From: an uncultured Granulosicoccaceae bacterium | GTDB taxonomy: Bacteria; Pseudomonadota; Gammaproteobacteria; CALCKW01 | Length of the DNA stretch: 52,678 nt | NCBI GenBank assembly: GCA_937925815.1 | Contig: CALAMQ010000028.1 | Location: 1 to 52,678, forward strand | Reading direction: 5' to 3' | Shown here: positions 7,854-16,277 of the stretch, piece by piece | How positions within the stretch are numbered: position 1 is the stretch's first letter | How the letters are laid out: every line of letters starts with the position of its first letter | The notes under the pieces: generated by a model | The model's input: the letters and a program-made list of their open reading frames with translations, nothing else | What the model was told of the DNA's origin: nothing | Databases searched by the model: none | Program-made: the position numbers and the translations under genes

Positions 7854-9497
7854 TCAGCTGCCGCTGGCAGCCCAGTGCGATCCACCGCAACCGAGGTCCA
7901 TGGACCCGACCACGTTGTCGATGCACATCTCGCGACCGCCTGGTACAGACATTGGGCTCACGGTCATACACATCTGACCGAATCCCGCTTCGCTTGCCGA
8001 ACCGCCCATCACGTCTGAGCCAGACGACAGTGCAGCAGCACCTGAGTTGAAGTAGGCATTGTTACTTGTCACGGTTCCGCTGCCACGCGCGCCTGCGGCG
8101 TTGCCGCCATCGAGCACGACGTTGCATTCGTAGATTGAATCATCCGAACCCGTAGCAGCCCACTTGACCGCCTCGCTGATGTGGTTGCGTCGAACCACCG
8201 TGCCATGCGCCGTTGACCCGCTTACCAGCGCAAAGCCTTCACCGTTGAAGCCGCTGTAAGTGTCTTGAATGATGTTGTCTTCAATCAGTGTGTCCCACAC
8301 ACCCTCAATCAAGGCGATGCCGCGCGCGTTGTCCCACATCACGTTCTTGGTGATGTGCGTGTTGTGAACAGCGAAGTGCGCGTCAATGGCAGAACCCCAA
8401 CTGGACCCAGTGCTGTGGCAAATACGGTCAGTACGGCGCCAGCCCCACATTTTGTTGTCAGTAACCACAACCGGGTTCGTTGCGTCATAGGACCCTGATT
8501 TCAGGTCAATTGCGTTCTCTGTGCAGGCACAGGGACCGTTGGTCGTGAGGTTGCCGTTGCAGTCTGAGTAGCGGCTGGAGTCGACATAAATGTCATTGCC
8601 CGCAATCAATGTGCCTTGGAAATCGGCGATGTAGCTCAGCCCTTTGTCGTGAATGAGCTGAATGCCATCGTTGCAATTGTATATTTCGTTGTTGACGATG
8701 GAGACATTGTGAATGTCGATGTCGGTACCGGCAGAGTCCTTACCGCGCAATGCCACGCAGACCGCATCGTTGCCGTTGACCAGGTCCACGTCCATGTCAC
8801 CGATGTAACTATTTTGAACCATGACATTGTGCGATCCGTGGTACAGCGACAACCCGATGCGGTTCTTCTGCATGCGAATCCGGTTCACGATGACAGACTG
8901 CGAATTGTCGATTTTGATCGGATAGGTCGTGTCGAGGTCGATAAACGCCAAGCGATCAATCACCCAGTGGTCACTGTCTCTGAGCACCAGGTGCGGCATC
9001 AGCGCCAACTTGGCTTCAGGTGCGTCAAAAAGCGTCTCGCCGTCTTCAACACCCGCCGACGCATACCGCAACACCCGCGGCGAATTCGCAGTGCCGTCAA
9101 CCGAATCAATTAACAGGGTGCCGGCAGAGCGGTAATCACCAGGCTCGATGCAGAACACCCGGTAGCTTGGATCGCTGAACAGACTGAATTGTGAGGTTGA
9201 GCTGATAGTGACTGCATCCGAGCTATCGCACTCGGGCAACGCGATTTGCGCGCTGTAGTCGTAGGTGCCAGGAAAAGCACCCTCTGTTTGGACTTCGGCC
9301 TCGGTGAGCTCGCCACCAGTTCCGACCGTTTCCGAGCCAGTTGCAATACCGACCGACTTACCCGTTAAGGCACCAGTGCCAGGGTCTGGCAGCTCAGATG
9401 TCCCGTCGCAGCCGGCCAACGCCAAGACCACGCCCAGAGCCGCCAGAAACCTCGGGCTCGAGCGAAAGGTCGACTGACCAGTCTGATTACTTTGCAT
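7854..9497 (-). CDS. Lipoprotein with right-handed parallel beta-helix domain
   Basis: A 547-residue exported lipoprotein of unknown function. The signal peptide ends in the lipobox LALAGC (Cys30). Asp31 follows at +2, which in enteric bacteria favours retention in the inner membrane. From about residue 150 to 470 the text is a run of short Asn/Asp-rich beta strands (VSIVNNEIYNCNDGIQLI, VVVTDNKMWG, THITKNVMWDNARGIAL), the look of a parallel beta-helix as in pectate-lyase-like and other carbohydrate-active proteins. Paired cysteines around CNGN and CACTEN suggest disulfides. A strong GGAGGC site lies about 7 bases before the ATG. It is divergent from a second beta-helix lipoprotein gene at 9760. 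Confidence 0.8.
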   Translation of the reverse strand: MQSNQTGQSTFRSSPRFLAALGVVLALAGCDGTSELPDPGTGALTGKSVGIATGSETVGTGGELTEAEVQTEGAFPGTYDYSAQIALPECDSSDAVTISSTSQFSLFSDPSYRVFCIEPGDYRSAGTLLIDSVDGTANSPRVLRYASAGVEDGETLFDAPEAKLALMPHLVLRDSDHWVIDRLAFIDLDTTYPIKIDNSQSVIVNRIRMQKNRIGLSLYHGSHNVMVQNSYIGDMDVDLVNGNDAVCVALRGKDSAGTDIDIHNVSIVNNEIYNCNDGIQLIHDKGLSYIADFQGTLIAGNDIYVDSSRYSDCNGNLTTNGPCACTENAIDLKSGSYDATNPVVVTDNKMWGWRRTDRICHSTGSSWGSAIDAHFAVHNTHITKNVMWDNARGIALIEGVWDTLIEDNIIQDTYSGFNGEGFALVSGSTAHGTVVRRNHISEAVKWAATGSDDSIYECNVVLDGGNAAGARGSGTVTSNNAYFNSGAAALSSGSDVMGGSASEAGFGQMCMTVSPMSVPGGREMCIDNVVGSMDLGCGGSHWAASGS

Positions 9498-9759
9498 TTA
9501 ACTGCCTCCAAAACCTCGGACCGACCACATCCGTCTGGAGTGGTTCCGGCCGTCGAGGGTACTTTACGGCCATGCGAGTATACCTGTACTACCTGCATCG
9601 GCCAAGTCGCTAAACAACTTAAGCGAGCCGAACATCAGAACATACCGCGTAGCTCATTCCAACCATTCAGGTTCGCAAATCGCCACCGATAACTCGCTCG
9701 ACAGGATCAATTTACCGCCTCGCCTAGCAAATAGATGTGACGAGCTATGGATAATTGCC
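9498..9759. promoter_or_regulatory. Divergent intergenic region between two beta-helix lipoprotein genes
   Basis: 262 bases separate two outward-facing genes, so both promoters must lie here. The only element I can place firmly is the GGAGG ribosome site of the leftward gene (about 9508-9512). I see no convincing operator or -35/-10 pair. Confidence 0.45.
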
Positions 9760-11766
9760 ATGACGCATGACTGGATACGTTTAACTGGACTCGCTGCGTG
9801 TCTGGCGCTGTCCGGCTGCCAATCTGCCGACAACGACGTCCAAAAATCCGTTGTCACGCCAGCCTCCGTGCCCGCTGAACCCGCTACACCTCCGTCTGAA
9901 TACCCGGACGATTCGGTACTGACTGCGATGGTGTTCCGACCTGATCCTGAGTTTTGTGACGCGTGTCACACTTCTGAGCCCTGGGTGCCAAGCACCCATT
10001 CAGTGCCCAACTCCGTGCATGTCGCCAATTACGGTGCAACTGGGGATGGCGGTGCCGAGCACGCAGAACTGCAGCGAGCAATCGATGCTGCCGGAGAAGG
10101 CGGTCGCATCATCTTCGAAAGCAACCGCACTTACTACATCTGCAAAATGCTGATTGCCAAAGAGAACCAGCATTGGCTTTCAAGCGGATCCGACCCTGCC
10201 ACGATAAAACGTTGCGACACACCAGTCGCAACACTCACCGCAGACGTCAGCGCTGGTGCCACCGCGCTGCCGGTCGACGACACAGACGGCTTTGAACATG
10301 GCATGTGGGTGTCTCCGGTACAGGCCGGAAACGACGACTTCTACGCTGGCGAGCTGAGCCATCACCCCATTTACAACATCAGCGGAAATGTACTGAACGT
10401 CTACCAGACACTTGGTAAAGACTACAAAGCCGGAGACAAAGTGGTGTTGTCTTTCGCCATGGTCAAAGACAATGACGGAGCGCTTTTTGAAGGCCTTCAG
10501 TTCGATGGCAACGCCGAGGGCAACGACCACTTCGTGAGCTGGGCCCGACACACCTCGTTGTGGCTGCAAGCCACAGGCAGCCGCGCGAGCCACAACCGTT
10601 TCATTAATTCGCAGGGCGATGCTATCAGTGTGCAAGGATGGGACAACATCATTGAGCACAACGCGTTCAGTGATCTCAATGGCGCAGCAATTCACTTCAG
10701 CGCAGCAAAACACACGATCGTGCGTCACAACAGCGTGGTCAAATCCAATCTTGAAGCCGCGCGCGTAGTACACGCAGAGGCCGCATTCACGTGGTCGCTC
10801 GGCAACGAAGATATTCTCGTTGAGCACAACTGCATCCAAGATATTCCAGCGGCGGCATTTGGTCACTTTCTCACACATGGCAACAACCACGGGGCGGACA
10901 TCCGGGAAAACCAAATTTGTGAAACAGATTCGCTGATGCGTGTCGTGTCGACCCTTCCTCTAGACGTCGATCTACTGTTCACCGACAACACAGTCAGAAA
11001 TGCTGGGACTCTGACATTGTCTGGACTAAACACACACATGTATGGATTTGAAATCTCGGGCAATCGATTTCACAACAGCGCGATCAACGCCAAGAATGTC
11101 TCTGACATCCTGATTGAGGACAACCACTTCTCAATCACATCCGACGCAGAACTCGGGGATGAGCTGGAATCCCACCACAATAAATTGGCGACCATCACCA
11201 TTCGCGGTGGCAGTGATATCACCGTAGCGGACAACTTCATCAGCGGAGGTCAAAAAGGCATTCAGGTCTACAACGATTTGGCTCGCGTCTCAAACCTACT
11301 GATTAGCAACAACAGCGTCACCCAACACACAGAGCACGGCATCATCATTGGTCACCCAGTGTCAATTGATTCCGAAGACGCCGATCAAAGCGATTTCAAC
11401 GGCGTGACAGTGGAAAACAACCTGATATCGAGCGATCAGCTCGACATCGCGAGATCAGCGGTGGAAATTGGCCGCGGTGCGCCATTGATCGGAAACTGCA
11501 TTGAATCCAACGAATTCGGTGCCACCCTACACGGCCACACCGGTAGCGCGGCCACTCCAAGCACTCAAGTGTCAGGCAACCGAATCAACTCGACTGCCGC
11601 ATCCCTTAACGCTTATGCACCCTACACATCTGGGATTTTGATCAGCGACAACTCCGCCTCGAGCTCAACCGCAGCTGCACTGCTTACTGGCGCCAGCTCC
11701 GTCGAAAACACCAATCCGCTCAGCGACACTTGCCACCTCAGGTATGTTCCAACACCCAAACAGTGA
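9760..11766 (+). CDS. Lipoprotein with pectate-lyase-like parallel beta-helix domain
   Basis: A 668-residue lipoprotein. The lipobox is LALSGC (Cys20) with Gln21 at +2, compatible with outer-membrane sorting. After a Pro/Thr-rich linker (residues 30-60) comes CDACH (residues 66-70), then VANYGATGDGGAEHAELQRAI (from about 84), the entry motif of pectate_lyase_3-type beta-helix proteins, where GATGDG is typical. From about residue 235 on, repeated coils such as SHNRFINSQGDAISVQGWDN and IVRHNSVVKSN run to about residue 600. The substrate is unknown; polysaccharide binding or cleavage is an inference from the fold. It is divergent from and analogous to the gene at 7854-9497, though the two differ greatly in sequence. 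Confidence 0.8.
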   Translation: MTHDWIRLTGLAACLALSGCQSADNDVQKSVVTPASVPAEPATPPSEYPDDSVLTAMVFRPDPEFCDACHTSEPWVPSTHSVPNSVHVANYGATGDGGAEHAELQRAIDAAGEGGRIIFESNRTYYICKMLIAKENQHWLSSGSDPATIKRCDTPVATLTADVSAGATALPVDDTDGFEHGMWVSPVQAGNDDFYAGELSHHPIYNISGNVLNVYQTLGKDYKAGDKVVLSFAMVKDNDGALFEGLQFDGNAEGNDHFVSWARHTSLWLQATGSRASHNRFINSQGDAISVQGWDNIIEHNAFSDLNGAAIHFSAAKHTIVRHNSVVKSNLEAARVVHAEAAFTWSLGNEDILVEHNCIQDIPAAAFGHFLTHGNNHGADIRENQICETDSLMRVVSTLPLDVDLLFTDNTVRNAGTLTLSGLNTHMYGFEISGNRFHNSAINAKNVSDILIEDNHFSITSDAELGDELESHHNKLATITIRGGSDITVADNFISGGQKGIQVYNDLARVSNLLISNNSVTQHTEHGIIIGHPVSIDSEDADQSDFNGVTVENNLISSDQLDIARSAVEIGRGAPLIGNCIESNEFGATLHGHTGSAATPSTQVSGNRINSTAASLNAYAPYTSGILISDNSASSSTAAALLTGASSVENTNPLSDTCHLRYVPTPKQ

Positions 11767-12168
11767 CGAGGCGTTCCAGTCCAGTGCCGTGGCAGCAGGC
11801 TAGAGATCAACATCGCTGATTGAGACCCAGCCGGATGCAACGCATAGACAGTTGCCTCCTTTGGCGTGGATAGACGGCACTGTTTCTTACGCTGCCCTTT
11901 AGACCGTGATTGCGCGTTGAGTCCACCGGTACATATACGACCTGGCCCCTTCTAACACCGAAGCGATTGGCCTGTCCGATCTGTTCATCCTCACTCAAGC
12001 AGCTCCCAGTCCCCGTACAAATTAGCGACAACTGTGCACTGATCGGTGCAAAATCGGCCGGAGAAAAGCTTGGGCACGCCCGGCCTGCTTTGAGTTTATA
12101 CTTGGCAACCTAGGATTGTGAGGCTTTCACAGACCACACCACTTGCGAAAACAGGTACCGCATACACC
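11767..12168. other. Intergenic region without a supported gene
   Basis: About 400 bases between the beta-helix lipoprotein and the FKBP gene. Short open frames exist on both strands (for example 11807-12031 on minus), but none has a convincing ribosome site or recognisable product. The FKBP promoter presumably lies in the last 150 bases. I see no hairpin terminator with a T-run. Confidence 0.4.
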
Positions 12169-12642
12169 ATGAAATTCTTAGCGCTTATCGTCGTTGCGTT
12201 CGCCGTTGCCTATCTGATACTGCAATTTGTGAACAGTGGAAAAGCCAAAGACAACATACGATCTGGTAAAGATTTTTTAAATCAAAACGCCACAATAGAC
12301 GGTGTAACAACCACCTCCACTGGCTTGCAATATCTGCGGTTGGAGCCCGGCACAGGTGACACACACCCTGGCCCACGAGACCGAGTTAAGGTGCACTACC
12401 ACGGTACATTGATTGACGGCACTGTCTTCGACAGCTCAGTCGAACGAGGCGAGCCAATAGACTTTGCTCTAAATCAGGTCATACCAGGATGGACTGAGGG
12501 GGTGGGGATGATGGTTGAGGGCGAAAAAGCGCGCCTTTTCATCCCAAGCAAGCTCGCTTACGGCAACCGATCTGCTGGAGCAATCGCACCCGGGTCAACT
12601 CTGATTTTCGATGTTGAATTAATCGCTATTCACCCCGAGTAA
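12169..12642 (+). CDS. Membrane-anchored FKBP-type peptidyl-prolyl isomerase
   Basis: A 157-residue protein with one N-terminal membrane segment (residues 3-21) and a complete FKBP domain from about residue 60. Typical stretches are VKVHYHGTLIDGTVFDSS, VIPGWTEGV and LAYGNRSAGAIAPGSTLIFDVELI. It catalyses cis-trans isomerisation of prolyl bonds, here probably facing the periplasm from the inner membrane. I chose ATG 12169; an in-frame GTG at 12118 would put 17 polar residues before the membrane segment. It stands alone, convergent with the GGDEF-EAL gene. Confidence 0.9.
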   Translation: MKFLALIVVAFAVAYLILQFVNSGKAKDNIRSGKDFLNQNATIDGVTTTSTGLQYLRLEPGTGDTHPGPRDRVKVHYHGTLIDGTVFDSSVERGEPIDFALNQVIPGWTEGVGMMVEGEKARLFIPSKLAYGNRSAGAIAPGSTLIFDVELIAIHPE

Positions 12643-12789
12643 AAAAGCTCTATCCCTCGCAAGCAGCCTATTTTTCCCCAAAATAAGGGCCGTCGTCTCG
12701 GTATACTTTGAACGACAACTGGGCCATCGCTCGCTGTGTTCGGACTTCACTGAGTTAGGCACACGGCATAGTTGAACGCGAGACCCCGT

Positions 12790-15117
12790 TTACGCGGCGT
12801 CTTGATTGCTTCCAACACAGTGCCGACGTTTTCTGAGCCAAGCTTCAAAGTCCTCAGACGCCATTGGCCTAGCGATATGGAAGCCCTGCGCCTGATCACA
12901 GTGTCGTACCGCCAGCGCATTTAGCGTTTTTTGATTCTCAACGCCCTCAGCAACCACTGACAATGAGAAATTGTGCGCTAGGGAAATGATCGAGTCGACA
13001 ATAATAGCGTCCGACTCACTCGACAACATATCAATGACAAAGCTGCGGTCAATTTTCAAAGTGTCGACAGGCAGCTGCTTGAGATGGCTGAGTGACGAGT
13101 ACCCTTGTCCAAAATCATCGATTGCCACTGAGACCCCAAGCTGGTCTAGCCGGTTTAAATTTTGAATTGCGCGTTGCGGGTGGTTGATCAATGCACTTTC
13201 CGTCAGTTCAATTTCAAGCAGCGACGGATCAAGACTCCTCTCTTCGATTAATTTCTCAAGGACGTTGACGAACTTAAAATCTGCGAGGTTGCGAGCAGAG
13301 ACATTGATCGCGACGGGCAAGTAAAAGCCTTGCCGACATAACTCTTCAATCTGAGCAACTGCAGTACAAAGCACCCATTCGCTCAGCGGGTGAATGAGGT
13401 TTGACAACTCAACCATCGGCATGAAGTCACCTGGCGGCACCAACCCATGTGTCGGATGGTGCCACCTGACCAGCGCTTCACAGCCCACCGCTCGACCTGT
13501 TTCAAGGTCTATTCTTGGCTGATAGTGCAACACCAGCTCCTGATGTCGAATGGCATTGCCAAATTCAACCATGATCGCGAGCCGACGCTTGTTGTTCAAA
13601 TCATTGCGTGCGTCATACCAAGAGGATTCGCCATCGTGATTCTTGGCGTGATACATCGCCACATCGGCACAGCGCAGCAATTCATGGCTGTCACGTCCAT
13701 TTCCAGGATAGAGCGCAATGCCGATACTGGCACCCATCTCAATACTCATGTCATCCAGATCAATACTGGTATTCATCGAGCGATTCAGAATGGACTCAAG
13801 CTCACTGAAATCAACAGAGCAAGATTTCGCATCAAACACCGCGACAAACTCGTCACCGCCAAGCCGGAAAAGCTGTCCACCAACAATGTCAATTTTCTCT
13901 TTCAAGACACAGGCAAGATTAACCAGCACTTTGTCACCTGTGGCATGACCAAGCGTGTCATTGACCTCTTTGAAATGATTCAGATCAAAGAGATAGAGCG
14001 CGATTTGTGAAGGCTCATTGTTCATGGCCTCATCGTTGATCAACGCATTGACATGACGGTGAAACTGTTCACGATTTAGCAAGCCTGTGAGTGAATCGTG
14101 ACAGGCGCGAAACTCTAGCTCAGCTTTCGCAGACCGCGCTTGCCTCTCAGCATTTTTCTTTGACGTGATGTCGCGAACCAGCGCAAACAACGTGTCTTCG
14201 CCAGCGAGGTGGACGGGATTCAATGTAACGTCAGCATCGAACTGCGTACCGTCCAACCGCATGTGCGTCCATTCAAAATTCTGTGGTGTGCCTTTCATGC
14301 AGTTGGAAACATACGCCAATGCCTTTTGCTTTGAAGGCTGACCGTCGGGTTGGAATTCCGGTGACACATCGACAGGGCTGATACCGAGCAATTCGCTTTC
14401 AGAACCACCAAAAATGCGACAAATTGCCGGATTGACTTCGACAAACTTACCACCGCTGAAAACGATTATCCCCTCGGAGGTGTTTTCAAAAAGAGCGCAG
14501 TACCGCTCTGTATTCGCGTTGAGCTCATTGACCAACAGCAAGCGCGACACGACTTCTGCCAACGAGGCAAGGTAGGATTGTTCACGCTGCGTCCAGACTC
14601 TGGACTCGCCAACAATGTCTGCACACAAAACACCTGAGAGCACACCGTTGTGCCTAACTGGCGCCGCCAGCATCGCACAAGTGTGATTCGGTTGGATGTA
14701 CGCCCCGACGAGCCCCTGTGTTCTCTCATCTGCAGTGATATTCTCAACCTTTACGACTCGACCCACGTCGAGCGCTTGAAGAAAGTTGTCACAAACGTCC
14801 GTGGCAATGGCGGTCCCATTCATGAAGACCGTGTCATCGCTATGCGTTCCGTCTATGCGAACCAACTGCGTTTTACAACTCGAGATCGTCCAGATACTCA
14901 CGCGGGATACCGTCAGTGCTTGCAAGCAACTGCGCACGACCAGCCCCAGCGAGTATTCGGGATCGCTGCCATAAACACGATTATTCTCAATGAGTGCCAT
15001 ATAGGCCTCATCAAGTGCTTGCTGATTCCGCTCAACCACTGTGCACACCCATTTGTCGCTTCGCCGATAGCAACCGAGAAAACCTCGATTGGCTGTTGCG
15101 GAACTAACGGCATCCAA
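12790..15117 (-). CDS. Cyclic-di-GMP signalling protein with GAF, PAS, GGDEF and EAL domains
   Basis: 775 residues, with no membrane segment. Approximate order: GAF-like sensor 45-195, PAS 205-320, GGDEF 335-500, EAL 515-765. The cyclase motif GGDEF is intact at 420-424, but no RxxD inhibitory site lies just before it. The phosphodiesterase motif is intact (CEALVRW at 546), as are INVSARNL, DDFGQGYSSL, KIDRSFV and AEGVE. Both activities are therefore possible, with the net direction unknown. The longest reading starts at a TTG (15117) with a weak ribosome site. An ATG at 15000 has GAGG five bases upstream and may be the true start, giving 736 residues. Confidence 0.93.
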   Translation of the reverse strand: MDAVSSATANRGFLGCYRRSDKWVCTVVERNQQALDEAYMALIENNRVYGSDPEYSLGLVVRSCLQALTVSRVSIWTISSCKTQLVRIDGTHSDDTVFMNGTAIATDVCDNFLQALDVGRVVKVENITADERTQGLVGAYIQPNHTCAMLAAPVRHNGVLSGVLCADIVGESRVWTQREQSYLASLAEVVSRLLLVNELNANTERYCALFENTSEGIIVFSGGKFVEVNPAICRIFGGSESELLGISPVDVSPEFQPDGQPSKQKALAYVSNCMKGTPQNFEWTHMRLDGTQFDADVTLNPVHLAGEDTLFALVRDITSKKNAERQARSAKAELEFRACHDSLTGLLNREQFHRHVNALINDEAMNNEPSQIALYLFDLNHFKEVNDTLGHATGDKVLVNLACVLKEKIDIVGGQLFRLGGDEFVAVFDAKSCSVDFSELESILNRSMNTSIDLDDMSIEMGASIGIALYPGNGRDSHELLRCADVAMYHAKNHDGESSWYDARNDLNNKRRLAIMVEFGNAIRHQELVLHYQPRIDLETGRAVGCEALVRWHHPTHGLVPPGDFMPMVELSNLIHPLSEWVLCTAVAQIEELCRQGFYLPVAINVSARNLADFKFVNVLEKLIEERSLDPSLLEIELTESALINHPQRAIQNLNRLDQLGVSVAIDDFGQGYSSLSHLKQLPVDTLKIDRSFVIDMLSSESDAIIVDSIISLAHNFSLSVVAEGVENQKTLNALAVRHCDQAQGFHIARPMASEDFEAWLRKRRHCVGSNQDAA

Positions 15118-15615
15118 ACGTTCGGCCTAGAGCACAAAAGACTGTACGCACCAATATTTTGAATAATAATTCAATATACAGCTAATCTTGCACACAATCA
15201 CAGGACGCTGGAGCGCACAGCAGGGTAACCAGGCCGAAGCCAAGTGGACGGGTTGGGCGATAAGCTTCGCGTGCTACAAAGCACCGCGCGGGGCGGCCAA
15301 AAAACACCATTTTTGGTTTGAACCACATTGTGTCCACACAGCATCTAAACGCTCCAAATCAGAGAACTGTTGCATCAAGCTGCGCGAAACATAATTCTTA
15401 TCGTGTGATTTATTGCTGAGCACCATAACGCCCATTGACAGATGATTTTGGTATTCGCGCACCACACTTTTGCACGCCTCATGCTTGACACGCGGGATTT
15501 ATTCACTCTGACACCCCAACACGGCGTATACTGCGGCACAAAGTGTTATGTCCGTCACATTTTTCACCGCGTTATTTGTGCATGCTGTCTCACAAATGAC
15601 GCACACGTAGATTCC
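15118..15615. other. Intergenic region, AT-rich promoter area of the GGDEF-EAL gene
   Basis: About 500 bases without a supported gene. Next to the GGDEF-EAL gene there is an AT-rich block (15151-15180) with the inverted repeat TTGAAT-N4-ATTCAA at 15159-15174, a plausible promoter or operator for that gene. Further right, TATACT at 15527-15532 could be a -10 box for a rightward transcript, but I find no good -35 at the right spacing. Confidence 0.35.
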
Positions 15616-16026
15616 ATGAAAGTCAGATCGCAAAACGCAAACGACAACAAACCCAAAACAAATGCGGTCTGTGTGGACGTGAACTTGTTGACAGTTGGTG
15701 CGAAGATAGTCGGGTTTGAAAGGCCGTGGAATGAGTCCGGGGAATCCAGCTTGAGCTTCACGATCACCGGGGCAGCAGAGCTCTCCGAACTTCGTGCACA
15801 GCACAACTCGGTCTATATAGAAGTCACCGACGAAAGCACCTCTGTCCGTGCCAGCTCATCGACGGCGATCGATCAATATGACGGCTCTGATCGACCCATC
15901 GTGATTTGGGACCAATCAGCCGAGGCAACCGAGAACGGCGGGGTGTCACACGCGATCATGCAACGCCTCAAGAAAACAAAACGTTTTTTTTCACGACGAA
16001 AAAAGACCGCACCCGGAAACACCTGA
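15616..16026 (+). CDS. Hypothetical protein with basic C-terminus (doubtful)
   Basis: A possible 136-residue protein that I do not recognise. Read from ATG 15616, it has a moderately regular middle (VCVDVNLLTVGAKIVGFERPW, then LSFTITGAAELSEL) that could fold as a small beta-rich domain. It ends in a strongly basic tail (MQRLKKTKRFFSRRKK). The frame continues upstream to 15442, but that part looks non-coding. No ribosome site is visible before 15616, and open frames overlap on the other strand, so it may not be a gene. It lies alone between the GGDEF-EAL gene and the regulator at 16278-17996. Confidence 0.35.
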   Translation: MKVRSQNANDNKPKTNAVCVDVNLLTVGAKIVGFERPWNESGESSLSFTITGAAELSELRAQHNSVYIEVTDESTSVRASSSTAIDQYDGSDRPIVIWDQSAEATENGGVSHAIMQRLKKTKRFFSRRKKTAPGNT

Positions 16027-16277
16027 GGCGGAAGAAACACAGGCAGAACTCCGTCTCCGAGTCCCGCAATATCGGTTGCAGCTCTTCGAGCGTACTTTTA
16101 CGCAAGGCCACAAAACGTCTCTTTACCCAGCCGTTGTGGCAAGGCGCCGCTAGAAAGCCTGAAAAGTCACGGACGACAAGGTGAGAACTGGCATCGGACA
16201 AGCCAATGTCAGCAGCCAGATGCTGGCCCTGCGACACCGTCCCAGAGAAAACCCGTCAAACTACCAAAACACAGGCA

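Noticed and set aside
11807-12031. A 74-codon minus-strand frame in the gap before the FKBP gene
   Set aside because: No ribosome site, no neighbour on the same strand and no recognisable motif; a decayed remnant is possible but cannot be supported.
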